DNA of 34,933 bases from Fibrobacter succinogenes (GTDB taxonomy: Bacteria > Fibrobacterota > Fibrobacteria > Fibrobacterales > Fibrobacteraceae), in the NCBI GenBank assembly GCA_902794535.1, contig CADBHQ010000040.1, positions 1-34,933 of the forward strand, written 5' to 3'. A program made the translations under genes and the position numbers. Under the pieces are notes generated by a model that saw nothing but the letters and a program-made list of their open reading frames with translations, had not been told where the DNA came from and did not search any database. Of the stretch, positions 8,513-17,167 are shown piece by piece. Position 1 is the first letter of the stretch, and each line of letters begins with the position of its first letter.

Positions 8513-8523
<11 letters not shown>
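7249..8523 (+). CDS. Secreted GH10-family protein (xylanase-like) with altered substrate-binding residues
   Basis: 424 residues: signal peptide (about 1-22), GH10-like barrel (about 25-337), short linker and a C-terminal ~70-residue domain (DVFDLNGVRLG...GVYMLRS) resembling Fibrobacter/type IX-type C-terminal sorting domains. Catalytic acids are kept: Glu140 in DVVTEAG (acid/base) and Glu264 in FITEYD (nucleophile). Also kept are YNDYN, the GYGMQGH Gln/His and the WGYIYGKTW signature. Several residues lining the glycone subsites in known GH10 enzymes are changed: TPENxxKW reads TPEYECLW, HTLVW reads NTLVR, and the Asn before the catalytic Glu is Thr. The fold and retaining machinery point to a beta-glycanase of plant cell wall, but xylanase specificity should not be assumed. 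The start codon seems leaderless. No terminator separates it from leuB, whose promoter overlaps its end. Confidence 0.85.
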
Positions 8524-9590
<1,067 letters not shown>

Positions 9591-9618
9591 TTAAAAAGCC
9601 CAATATATTTAAATTTTA

Positions 9619-9645
9619 AGGGTTCCCGCAAAAGGGAACCCTTTA
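9619..9645 (+). terminator. Intrinsic terminator after leuB
   Basis: Arms AAGGGTTCCC and GGGAACCCTT with a GCAAAA loop, followed by a short T-rich stretch (TTTAT). Confidence 0.85.
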
Positions 9646-9653
9646 TCAAAAAA

Positions 9654-10346
9654 ATGAGAACACTCCTATACGCAATAGCACTTTTGATTTTGGCAGGATG
9701 CTCTATGCACCCTCCTAGCTCTACTGCGTTTATGGAAGCTTTGGAACAAAGCTATGACGGAAACAATTCGTCGAGTTATTCTGTTAAAGTTCAACACATT
9801 AAGTATAGTCATTCCGCCGATGAATGGGACTTGCCGGTTGGATTCGAAAAGAGTACCGCCGTTTCGCCAGGCTATGTTGTAGGCTGGGGCTTGCTTCCGT
9901 CTCCATATTTTCATGCCGGCGGTGGCAACAAGTACATAGCCATAAAAGGCTGGGTTTCAACCATCTGGCTCGCTGCTTTTACCGCCCTTTATGCCGATGA
10001 CGAAGATAACAGTTCCGAAGCCACCGAAAGCGATTCCGACGATGAAGAAACTCTCGATGAGTTGACTTTATTTGTATTCGAGCTGTTTTCAGGAGGATTC
10101 TCATTTATTCAACAACTCCCCATCGGCAATCACCTGCGCATTGGCGTTGAAGAATACATTTCACGCAACTTCTGGATTGCGCACCTGACCCAAGAAGATT
10201 TCTCTAATGTTGAATGCGGCATTGGTCCGTATATCAGCTTTAGAACTAACCAACATCGCTTCGCTGTAGAAAGCCATTTTGGACTCATCGATTTTTCGGA
10301 TAAAAAACGCTGGACAATCGGCTTGACTTACACTTATACGAAATAA
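9654..10346 (+). CDS. Putative outer-membrane lipoprotein, unknown function
   Basis: 230 residues with a lipoprotein signal (LILAGC, lipidated Cys16). The middle (about 120-142) is strongly acidic (DDEDNSSEATESDSDDEE). The C-terminal ~80 residues alternate polar and hydrophobic positions and end in RWTIGLTYTYTK, reminiscent of beta-strands of small outer-membrane proteins; no family is recognised. The start ATG lies within about 9 nt of the leuB terminator stem tail and has no clear ribosome binding site, so expression signals are obscure. It ends 4 nt before the Nudix gene, so the two are probably cotranscribed. Confidence 0.72.
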   Translation: MRTLLYAIALLILAGCSMHPPSSTAFMEALEQSYDGNNSSSYSVKVQHIKYSHSADEWDLPVGFEKSTAVSPGYVVGWGLLPSPYFHAGGGNKYIAIKGWVSTIWLAAFTALYADDEDNSSEATESDSDDEETLDELTLFVFELFSGGFSFIQQLPIGNHLRIGVEEYISRNFWIAHLTQEDFSNVECGIGPYISFRTNQHRFAVESHFGLIDFSDKKRWTIGLTYTYTK

Positions 10347-10350
10347 AATT

Positions 10351-10845
10351 ATGCTCAACACCACCCTCTGCTACATCGAACAAGACGGCAAGTACCTGCT
10401 GCTCCACCGCGTCAAGAAAAAGAACGACATCAACAAAGACAAGTGGATTGGCATTGGCGGCAAGTTCGAGGAATGGGAATCTCCCGAGGACTGCATCAAG
10501 CGCGAAGCACTTGAAGAAACGGGTCTCACGCTGATTCGCCCCAAGTACAGAGGGATAGTCACCTTCATTAGCGACGGCATGGATCAAACGGAATTCATGC
10601 ACCTGTTTACAGCAACCGAATTCACCGGTGAACTCAAGGAATGCGACGAAGGAACGCTCGAATGGGTCCCCAAGGAAAACGTGGCAAAGCTCCCCCACTG
10701 GGATGGCGACCTGATTTTCCTGGCGTTACTCGAACGCGGAGAGCCGTTCTTTTCGCTCAAACTAACCTACAAAGGCAGCACCTTGACCGAAGCGTTGCTA
10801 AACGAAGAACCCGTGACTGTGAGCGGGGTCACACAAGGAAAATGA
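10351..10845 (+). CDS. Nudix hydrolase (MutT/8-oxo-dGTP diphosphatase-like)
   Basis: 164 residues. A complete Nudix box spans residues 37-59: Gly37, Glu43, then Arg51-Glu52 and Glu55-Glu56-x-Gly58-Leu59, fitting G-x5-E-x7-REU-x-EE-x-GU. The N-terminus (TTLCYIEQDGKYLLLHRVKK) and the DKWIGIGGKFE run are typical of MutT-like enzymes that clean up oxidised nucleotides, hydrolysing nucleoside diphosphate-X to NMP and P-X. Substrate cannot be read from the sequence. It follows the lipoprotein gene after 4 nt. The C-terminal extension of ~25 residues beyond the core has no recognised motif. Confidence 0.88.
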   Translation: MLNTTLCYIEQDGKYLLLHRVKKKNDINKDKWIGIGGKFEEWESPEDCIKREALEETGLTLIRPKYRGIVTFISDGMDQTEFMHLFTATEFTGELKECDEGTLEWVPKENVAKLPHWDGDLIFLALLERGEPFFSLKLTYKGSTLTEALLNEEPVTVSGVTQGK

Positions 10846-10917
10846 CCCTCTTAAAAAAATGGGTCAAAATGCCCCAATTTAGGGCAAATTAAGTATGTAA
10901 GTCCTTGTGAAAAAATA

Positions 10918-10951
10918 TTTTACGTGATTGTATTAAACTATTAACGTAAAA
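10918..10951. promoter_or_regulatory. Inverted repeat TTTTACGT...ACGTAAAA
   Basis: Perfect 8-bp arms at 10918-10925 and 10944-10951, 18 nt apart, in the AT-rich gap after the Nudix gene. TATCTTTA follows at 10957-10964. The arms resemble the TTTTAC/GTAAAA dyads at 14295 and 17358. Confidence 0.45.
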
Positions 10952-10988
10952 AGAACTATCTTTATTAATACTCCAAACCAACCCCTAG

Positions 10989-11026
10989 CACCGCCAGCGA
11001 CTTAATCAAAGGCGGTGTATTTTTTT
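10989..11026 (+). terminator. Plus-strand intrinsic terminator in the gap before lptE
   Basis: CACCGCC (10989-10995) pairs with GGCGGTG (11011-11017) and is followed by TATTTTTTT. It sits 144 nt after the Nudix stop and only about 25 nt downstream of a TATCTTTA box, so it closes either a long 3' UTR or a short separate transcript. Confidence 0.75.
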
Positions 11027-11035
11027 ACCCAGCAA

Positions 11036-11548
11036 TTACCACTTGGCTAGAGCATTAGTGATAATCAGATTTTGGAGTTTTTCAATGGCTCGGGCCTGAC
11101 CATGACGGTCTTCAGTCTCGTTCGCCTGAACGTCGTAGGTGCCTTCAGCACTGAGCGACTTAGATTCGTAAATGACCTTTTCCTTCACGTTATCAAAGAA
11201 TTTGACACTCACGCGAATGGTCACACGGTAAGTTTCGACATCGCTATTGCTTGTATAGTTTTCAGGCTTGTTCGTGTAGCTCAAAAGGGTCATTTCGAAG
11301 TCTGCCGAGGCATCGCCGGTAACAAGGCGCACGCCGCCTGCATTCTTGCGGAACATTTCGACAACGCCCTCGCGAATATTGTTTGCAAGCACAGGATCAA
11401 GCGTCTTGTCGTCGACTTCATGAATCTTGACCGTTTTGATGTGACTCGGGAGCGTAGACGCCGTAAAGCTATAACAGCCAGACAAGAGGCATGCCACAAA
11501 AGCCACCAAGACCAAATACATCAAACGAGACAGATTCTTTGAAAGCAT
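11036..11548 (-). CDS. lptE: LPS-assembly lipoprotein LptE-like
   Basis: 170 residues with a lipoprotein signal (ACLLSGC, lipidated Cys25) followed at once by YSFTASTLPSHIKTVKI, the C-Y-S-F-x-x-x-x-L-P-x-x-h-K-T pattern of LptE-family proteins in the FCB group. The rest follows the family outline: DPVLANNIREGVVEMF (conserved helix), ADFEMTLLSY and V-T-I-R-V-S-V-K-F-x-D. LptE plugs the LptD barrel in the outer membrane and helps deliver lipopolysaccharide to the surface. It is on the minus strand, downstream of the CE1 gene but separated from it by a terminator. Assignment rests on pattern memory; no structural residue is diagnostic. Confidence 0.72.
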   Translation of the reverse strand: MLSKNLSRLMYLVLVAFVACLLSGCYSFTASTLPSHIKTVKIHEVDDKTLDPVLANNIREGVVEMFRKNAGGVRLVTGDASADFEMTLLSYTNKPENYTSNSDVETYRVTIRVSVKFFDNVKEKVIYESKSLSAEGTYDVQANETEDRHGQARAIEKLQNLIITNALAKW

Positions 11549-11560
11549 ACTGCAAATTTA

Positions 11561-11590
11561 AAAAAAACACTCCCAGAGGGAGTGTCTTTT
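11561..11590 (-). terminator. Intrinsic terminator of the CE1 gene
   Basis: On the minus strand ACACTCCC-TCT-GGGAGTGT is followed by a T-run of eight. It separates the CE1 esterase from lptE downstream. Confidence 0.92.
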
Positions 11591-11611
11591 AGGCAACAAT
11601 TAGGCTAAATC

Positions 11612-12754
11612 TTAGAGCGAAGTCTTGAACGTCCTAGAACCGACCTTCACAATGTACACGCCCTTAGCTCCGGTATAGACCTTCTGAGCGTTTGCGGTAC
11701 CGCGGGTAGTACGAACAAGATGGCCGAGGCTGTTGAACACCGTGATAGACTTGCCCTCAGCATTGGAAACCATGATGCCGTTGTCAGAAGACTTGTAGAC
11801 AGAGACAGATGCCAAGCTTGCATCTAATGCCAAAGCTTCAGTACCTTCACTAGAAGACGACTGCTTGTGAGTTTCGCTGCTAGAAGACTTCGGAGATTCA
11901 GACGAAGAAGAAGCAACTACGCTAGAAGATGATTCCGGTTCAGGCTTGTCGCTGATAAGGCCATTCAAGTCCCATTGCTTCACGAAGTTCCAAATATCGG
12001 AAACATCGGCCTTGGAGGGGCTATGCTGACGACCCTCGAGCTTCAGGTGCTTCACATAGATGCCGTTTTCGCACGGGCCCCAGGTGTAAAGCGTAGCCCT
12101 GTTCTCGCTGTTCGGGTGATTGCTCTTGACTTCCGCCTGAGACGGGCACTTGAACTGGTCGCGGTAGCTCTTCAGGTTGTTTTCGAGACCATCATAGCCC
12201 ACCACGTTGTCGCTGGTTCCGTGAGTATGGAAAATAGGCACCGGACGCTGAGCCGTGCCGGCTCCCATCATCAGGTAGCCGGAGCAGGGAGCAAAGGCAG
12301 CGATCTTGTCGGCAATCTTACCCATGGCATGGTAGCTGAGCATGCCACCCATGGAGAAGCCCGACATGTACACGCGCTTTTTGTCAATCTTGTAGTCGTT
12401 GGCCAACTGGTCAATAATCTGCGTGATCCATTTGGTATCCTGGTCACCGCTGATATCCCAGGTGCTGTAACCCGTTGCGCCCTTGGGATAGGCTACAACA
12501 AAGCCCGCCGTATCGGCAACGGCTTCCCAGTGGGTATTGGACTGCTGATAATTGGGGTCCTGGTCCATGCCGTGGAACGACATGAGCAACGGACTATTGT
12601 CGGCGATGCCGGACGGAGCATAGACATAGACATCTCGGCCCGAGACAGACACCTTTTTATAGTCATTGATGGATTTTCCACCGCCTCCGCCCCAGCCACC
12701 CCATTGGGCAAAAGACATCGACACTGCTGCCAAAATTGGTAACAAGTATTTCAT
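11612..12754 (-). CDS. Secreted CE1-type carbohydrate esterase (feruloyl or acetyl-xylan esterase)
   Basis: 380 residues: signal peptide (cleavage after SFA, about residue 16), a Gly/Trp-rich start, an alpha/beta-hydrolase domain (about 30-265), serine linkers (about 274-303) and a C-terminal sorting-type domain (about 315-380, ending GVYIVKVGSRTFKTSL). The likely triad is Ser134 in SGFSMGG, Asp182 in HGTSDNVV and His244 in GRQHSP. The SFHGMDQDP motif supplies the oxyanion loop. The domain belongs to the PHB-depolymerase/feruloyl-esterase (CE1, LpqC-like) group that removes acyl side groups from plant xylan. It fits a fibre-degrading organism and would complement glycanases. AGGGAGTG provides the ribosome binding site. 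Exact ester specificity is not readable. Confidence 0.88.
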   Translation of the reverse strand: MKYLLPILAAVSMSFAQWGGWGGGGGKSINDYKKVSVSGRDVYVYAPSGIADNSPLLMSFHGMDQDPNYQQSNTHWEAVADTAGFVVAYPKGATGYSTWDISGDQDTKWITQIIDQLANDYKIDKKRVYMSGFSMGGMLSYHAMGKIADKIAAFAPCSGYLMMGAGTAQRPVPIFHTHGTSDNVVGYDGLENNLKSYRDQFKCPSQAEVKSNHPNSENRATLYTWGPCENGIYVKHLKLEGRQHSPSKADVSDIWNFVKQWDLNGLISDKPEPESSSSVVASSSSESPKSSSSETHKQSSSSEGTEALALDASLASVSVYKSSDNGIMVSNAEGKSITVFNSLGHLVRTTRGTANAQKVYTGAKGVYIVKVGSRTFKTSL

Positions 12755-12964
12755 TTTTCACTCCCTATGTATATGATACCTAGGGATAATATATACCGAA
12801 AAAATAGGATTAAAACATTCCACGATTCAATTGTGTTGTTGCAAAAGACAACACAGAAAATTAATTTGCACTCCTTTTTTCTGCATTTTGAAATTCGAAT
12901 TTCGAAATCCGAATCCCGAATTAACTATCTTTTCCGCGTAAAATTTTTCCAACCGAGGCATAAA

Positions 12965-14251
12965 ATGCTTGACATTAAGAAAATCCGCGAAAATCCGGAA
13001 TATTATATTGCTGAAACCGAAAAGAAATATACGACCGTAAGCCTTCGTGACGTGCTGGCTGTCGATAACGAACGCCGCCCGCTCCTCACCGAAGTCGAAC
13101 GCCTCAAGAGCGAACGCAACGCTCAGTCCAAGCGCATTGGCGAACTCAAGAAGAAGGGCGAAAACGCGGACGAAGCTCAGGCCGCAACGCGCGAACTCGG
13201 CAACAAGATCGACGAACTTGACAAGAAGCTCAAGGACCTCGACTACAAGCAGACCGAAATGCTCATGCACGTGCCGAACATCGCTCCGCGTTCTCCGGAA
13301 GGCAAGGACAGCTCGGACAACGTTGTTGAAAAAGACGGCCCGATTCCCGCCGACTACTACACCAAGAACGATGACTTCGCTCGCGTGGACCACAAGACCC
13401 TCGGCGAACGTCTCGGCATTTTTGACTTTGAACGCGGCGCCAAGATTTCTGGTTCCGGCTTCCCGGTTTACCGCGGCTGGGGCTCTCGCCTCGAACGCGC
13501 TCTCATCCAGTTCTTCCTCGATGAACACATGAAGAACGGCTTCGAAGAATTCACGCCGCCGTACCTGGTGACCCGCAATACCATGCGCGGCACGGGCCAG
13601 CTCCCGAAGTTCGAAGAAGACATGTACCGCTGCGACAAGGACGACGACCTGTTCCTCATCCCGACTGCAGAAGTGCCTCTGACCAACCTCTACTCCGGCG
13701 AAGTGATTCCGGAATCTGAACTTCCGAAGCGCATTTGCGCCTACTCTGCTTGCTTCCGCCGCGAAGCTGGTAGCTACGGCAAGGACACTCGTGGTCTTCT
13801 CCGCTTGCACCAGTTCAACAAGGTCGAAATGGTGTACTTCGCTCATCCGGATCGCAGCTACGAAGACCACGAAGAACTCACCCGCTTCGGTGAAATGCTT
13901 TTGGAAAAGCTCGGCCTCCCCTACCACCGCTTGGCACTCTGCAAGGGCGACCTCGGTTTCGGTGCCGCCAAGTGCTACGACCTCGAAGTTTATGCTCCGG
14001 TCGAAAAGAAGTGGCTTGAAGTCAGCTCCTGCTCCAACTTCGAAGACTACCAGGCTCGCCGCGCAAATATCAAGACCAAGATCGGTGGCAAGAACGTTTA
14101 CGTTCATACGCTGAATGGTTCTGGCCTTGCTACCCCGCGCGTGATGGTCGGTATCTGCGACAACTACCAGCAGAAAGATGGCTCGCTCAAGATTCCTGAA
14201 GTGCTGCGTCCGTACATGGGTGGCATGGAAGTGATTGAACCGAAGAAGTAA
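12965..14251 (+). CDS. serS: Seryl-tRNA synthetase
   Basis: 428 residues, the normal length. Residues about 36-98 form the charged coiled-coil arm that contacts the tRNA-Ser long variable arm. The class II catalytic core follows: TAE (234-236) for serine binding, motif 2 FRREAGSYGKDTRGLLRLHQF (264-284) and motif 3 with GLATPR (Arg392), then YQQKDGSLKIPEVLRPYMGG. It charges tRNA-Ser with serine using ATP. The start MLDIKKIREN matches the family; GAGG at 12955-12958 is 6 nt upstream. The frame is open further upstream (to 12767), but that part is AT-rich and unlike the family. TATCTTTT at 12926-12933 may be its -10. Codons are strongly biased as in highly expressed genes here. Confidence 0.97.
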   Translation: MLDIKKIRENPEYYIAETEKKYTTVSLRDVLAVDNERRPLLTEVERLKSERNAQSKRIGELKKKGENADEAQAATRELGNKIDELDKKLKDLDYKQTEMLMHVPNIAPRSPEGKDSSDNVVEKDGPIPADYYTKNDDFARVDHKTLGERLGIFDFERGAKISGSGFPVYRGWGSRLERALIQFFLDEHMKNGFEEFTPPYLVTRNTMRGTGQLPKFEEDMYRCDKDDDLFLIPTAEVPLTNLYSGEVIPESELPKRICAYSACFRREAGSYGKDTRGLLRLHQFNKVEMVYFAHPDRSYEDHEELTRFGEMLLEKLGLPYHRLALCKGDLGFGAAKCYDLEVYAPVEKKWLEVSSCSNFEDYQARRANIKTKIGGKNVYVHTLNGSGLATPRVMVGICDNYQQKDGSLKIPEVLRPYMGGMEVIEPKK

Positions 14252-14279
14252 TCGAAAAAGTTATTTTACTAAAAAACAA

Positions 14280-14333
14280 ACTTTATTAAAGTAGTTTTAC
14301 ATAGTAAAATTTTTCAATACACTCGTATTGAAA
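14280..14333. repeat. Three consecutive AT-rich palindromes
   Basis: ACTTTA-T-TAAAGT (14280-14292), TTTTAC-ATA-GTAAAA (14295-14309) and TTTCAATAC-ACTC-GTATTGAAA (14312-14333) lie end to end with 2-nt gaps, all perfect. They occupy the gap between serS and the barrel protein gene and could be serS 3'-UTR hairpins or operators. Confidence 0.6.
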
Positions 14334-14351
14334 GCTAAATACAAAGTATAT

Positions 14352-14389
14352 GGTTATGGCTTGCAGTGCCATAACCATTTTATTATCTT
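14352..14389 (+). promoter_or_regulatory. Promoter of the barrel protein gene overlapping a 9-bp dyad
   Basis: GGTTATGGC (14352-14360) and GCCATAACC (14368-14376) form a perfect dyad with a 7-nt centre. That centre holds TTGCAG (14361-14366), which is exactly 17 nt from TATCTT (14384-14389). The dyad therefore covers the presumed -35. The same hairpin followed by ATTTTATT could also terminate serS transcripts. Confidence 0.6.
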
Positions 14390-14430
14390 TTGCTTAAAAT
14401 CCCCCCAACCTCTCTCCAAAGGAGAATTGT

Positions 14431-15780
14431 ATGAACATTAAGCTTATCTCTGTCATCTCTGCGCTCGCAGTGTCTGCTGCAGTCGCTCAGGACTATGATG
14501 ACGAATACGAAACTTCTTCTACCGAAAGTGTTCAGGAAGAAGCCCCTGCCGCTCCGGCACCGGAACCGGCTCCTGCTCCGGCAGCAGAAACCTCTTCTAC
14601 CACCAGCTTCGAAGCTCCTGCCGCTTCTGAAAGTGTTCCGACACCGTCTGCTGCAGGTTTCAAAGTTCTCCACGGCAACGCATACAACCTGCAGGGCAAC
14701 GAACTCGGCGCCTCCACGATCGGTGGCGACATGAACGCCGTCTACAAGATGTACGGCCGCAAGCTTATCTACATCGAACCGTCTGGCGAAGAAGCTGATC
14801 TCGCTCTCAGCTCTGGCGCAATGACTTACCTGGTTGCTTTCGACAACAACATTTCTCGTGATCCGCTGCCGGCTGGCATTTCTCACCCGGATGATCCGTA
14901 TGTTGCCATGGGCCTGTTCACCGCTGGTATCGCAACTCCGGCCTTCGGTGTCGCAGTCGACATCGCTATCGATAAGGCTTGGCAGTCCGACGAAGAAAAA
15001 ATCGGCAACACCAAGAACACCGAAGATCGCTCCGTCACTGAAGCTGGCGACTACATCAACGTGAAGTTCGGTGCCCCGCTCGGTGCATTCGACATTACTG
15101 CAAACGTCTACTGGCTCACCTTCAGACAGGAAGTCGATGTTGAAACCAACGACGATGGTGCCAAGACCGAAAATGATCCGGACTACTGGGATCTCGGTGC
15201 TAGCGTGACCCTCTCTAACGGTCCTTCCGCAACGAACTTTGCCTGGTCTACTGGCCTCGACTTCTTGCGTCAAAAGAGTGACCGTCGCCAGAAGGCCGGT
15301 CCGAACACCGTTGAAACCACCAACAACGATGCATTCCTCTTCATCCAGCCGCGCTTCAACTTCGCGCTCCCGGTATTTGTTGCTGAAAACGCTCAGGTGT
15401 TCGTTGGCTTGAATACTCGCTTGCCGATCTTCATTTTCGACGAAATCGAAAACGGCGACAACAGCACCAACGTCTACGACTTCGGTCTCTTCTCTACTCC
15501 GAACCTGCTTGCTGAAATGACCCTCGGCGAACACTGGATCCTCTTCGGTGGTGCAGCCTTCGAATGGAAGGTCATTGACTACCATACCGAATCTGAAGAA
15601 TCTGGAGCCAACTATGATGACACCTCCGTCATTTCGATGCGTACCAACACGACTAACGCTAATGCCGGTCTCCGCTTCAGCTACGACCACTTGGTCATCG
15701 AAGCATCCATTGCTGACAACCTGGGCACTGCCGCATGGAGTGGCCTCGTTGGCAACCTCGGCATCTTCTTCATGTTCTAA
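14431..15780 (+). CDS. Outer-membrane beta-barrel protein with Pro/Ala-rich N-terminal segment
   Basis: 449 residues. The signal peptide ends AAVA-Q (about residue 19); residues 20-75 are acidic and Ala/Pro/Glu-rich (PAAPAPEPAPAPAAE), then a region of alternating hydrophobic residues continues to a C-terminal Phe (GNLGIFFMF), the hallmark of BamA-inserted barrels. A well-placed AGGAG lies 7 nt before the ATG, and codon use is strongly biased, so it is probably abundant. No transport or enzymatic family was recognised. It shares its design (signal, Ala/Pro-rich linker, barrel) with the protein at 18453-19472. It has its own promoter and a strong terminator. Confidence 0.8.
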   Translation: MNIKLISVISALAVSAAVAQDYDDEYETSSTESVQEEAPAAPAPEPAPAPAAETSSTTSFEAPAASESVPTPSAAGFKVLHGNAYNLQGNELGASTIGGDMNAVYKMYGRKLIYIEPSGEEADLALSSGAMTYLVAFDNNISRDPLPAGISHPDDPYVAMGLFTAGIATPAFGVAVDIAIDKAWQSDEEKIGNTKNTEDRSVTEAGDYINVKFGAPLGAFDITANVYWLTFRQEVDVETNDDGAKTENDPDYWDLGASVTLSNGPSATNFAWSTGLDFLRQKSDRRQKAGPNTVETTNNDAFLFIQPRFNFALPVFVAENAQVFVGLNTRLPIFIFDEIENGDNSTNVYDFGLFSTPNLLAEMTLGEHWILFGGAAFEWKVIDYHTESEESGANYDDTSVISMRTNTTNANAGLRFSYDHLVIEASIADNLGTAAWSGLVGNLGIFFMF

Positions 15781-15800
15781 GTACGTCTAGAACGGATTTA

Positions 15801-15837
15801 AGGCGAACCTTTGAAAATAAAAGGTTCGCCTTTTTTT
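15801..15837 (+). terminator. Intrinsic terminator of the barrel protein gene
   Basis: A 12-bp stem, AGGCGAACCTTT paired with AAAGGTTCGCCT, followed by T7. An in-frame ATG at 15811 falls inside this stem, which argues against it as the start of the next gene. Confidence 0.95.
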
Positions 15838-15849
15838 ATTTTTCTCGAC

Positions 15850-17094
15850 ATGGTTTTAAATATTATTTGGCTCGTTTTCTTCTTTGGCGCATTTGTCGCC
15901 TGTATGGTCCAGTGGATTGCTTTTGGGGACTCTGGAATTTTCAACAAAGCCATTCTCGGTGCCTTCGATATGTCCAAGACCGCATTCGAAATCGCCCTCG
16001 GCCTTACCGGTATCCTTTCCCTTTGGCTCGGCATCATGAAAATCGGCGAAAAAGCCGGAGCCGTGCAGATTCTCGCAAAGATTGTTTCACCGTTGTTCAG
16101 CAGGCTCTTCCCCGAGATTCCGAAGAACCACCCTGTGATTGGCACCATGCTCATGAATATCAGTGCCAACATGCTCGGGCTCGACAACGCCGCCACCCCC
16201 ATGGGTCTGCAGGCCATGAAGCAGTTGCAAGAAATCAATCCGAACGAAGACAAGTCCGTCGCAAGCAATTCCCAGATTATGTTCCTTGTGCTGAACGCCA
16301 GCGGCCTTACGCTGATTCCGGTCAGCATTATGACTTACCGCGCCCAAATGGGAGCCGCAAACCCAAGCGATGTGTTCTTGCCGCTCTTGCTTTCAACATT
16401 CTTTAGCACTTTGGCCGGTATTTTCGCACTCAGTTTCTTCCAGAAAGTAAAGCTCAAAGACCCTGTCACAGTGGCCTGGCTCGCCGGACTTTCGGCCTGC
16501 GTTATTTCGATTATGGTGTACTTCAGCCACCTGAGCGCCGAAGCTATTGGCACCACCAGCCTTTTGATTAGCGGAATTGCCTTATTTGGAATTATTGTCG
16601 CCTTCCTTGGACTTGCCGTGTACAAGAAGGTACAAGCCTACGAAGCCTTTGTCGAAGGCGCGAAAGACGGCTTCCACACCGCCGTCATGATTATCCCGAA
16701 CTTGGTAGCCATCCTTGTGGGCGTAGCCGTATTCCGTGCAAGCGGAGCAATGGATTTGTTACTGAACGGAGTCTCTTGGATTTTGGGTCTTTGCGGCGTC
16801 GGTAACGATATTGTGCCCGCACTCCCCACCGCCATCATGAAACCTTTGAGCGGTAGCGGTGCCCGCGGCATGATGATTGATGCCATGAAGACTCTTGGAC
16901 CGGATAGTTTCGCTGGTCGCCTGAGTTGCATGTTCCAGGGTGCCGCCGATACAACGTTCTACATTATCGCCGTTTACTTTGGATCAGTTGGTGTTAAAAA
17001 GACTCGCCATGCAGTCACATGCGCTTTAATTGCAGATGCTGCAGGCGTGATTGCCGCAATCGCAATCGCCTACCTGTTCTTCCCGCCTAATTAG
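15850..17094 (+). CDS. Fused SpmA-SpmB nucleoside-recognition (spore maturation type) membrane protein
   Basis: 414 residues from ATG 15850; an upstream in-frame ATG lies in the preceding terminator. The N-half matches SpmA (MVLNIIWLVFF, LGIMKIGEKAGAV, FPEIPKNHPVIGTMLMNISANMLGLDNAATPMGLQAM). The C-half matches SpmB (EAFVEGAKDGFHTAVMIIPNLVAILVGV, FRASGAMD, PTAIMKPLSGSGARGMM, GRLSCMFQGAADTTFYIIAVYFGSVGVKKTRH). Many hydrophobic helices place it in the inner membrane. In Bacillus these are separate spore-coat-dehydration genes; in non-spore-formers the fused form is common and its role is unknown. There is no Shine-Dalgarno sequence, and TATTTTTC lies just before the start. Confidence 0.88.
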   Translation: MVLNIIWLVFFFGAFVACMVQWIAFGDSGIFNKAILGAFDMSKTAFEIALGLTGILSLWLGIMKIGEKAGAVQILAKIVSPLFSRLFPEIPKNHPVIGTMLMNISANMLGLDNAATPMGLQAMKQLQEINPNEDKSVASNSQIMFLVLNASGLTLIPVSIMTYRAQMGAANPSDVFLPLLLSTFFSTLAGIFALSFFQKVKLKDPVTVAWLAGLSACVISIMVYFSHLSAEAIGTTSLLISGIALFGIIVAFLGLAVYKKVQAYEAFVEGAKDGFHTAVMIIPNLVAILVGVAVFRASGAMDLLLNGVSWILGLCGVGNDIVPALPTAIMKPLSGSGARGMMIDAMKTLGPDSFAGRLSCMFQGAADTTFYIIAVYFGSVGVKKTRHAVTCALIADAAGVIAAIAIAYLFFPPN

Positions 17095-17137
17095 ACTAGA
17101 GGACGGTGCTACGCACCTACAGACGAGAGACGAAAGA

Positions 17138-17167
17138 AAATGAAGAAAGAAAATTCTTCATTTTTTT
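17138..17167 (+). terminator. Intrinsic terminator of the SpmAB gene
   Basis: AAATGAAGAA (17138-17147) pairs with TTCTTCATTT (17154-17163), loop AGAAAA, and runs on into T7. It is 43 nt past the stop codon. Confidence 0.8.

Noticed and set aside
12767..12964. N-terminal extension of serS by 66 codons
   Set aside because: The extension is AT-rich, unlike SerS proteins, and the ATG at 12965 has GAGG upstream and begins with the conserved MLDIKKIREN.
15811..15849. Earlier ATG for the SpmAB protein
   Set aside because: It lies within the stem of the preceding terminator; the family N-terminus starts at ATG 15850.
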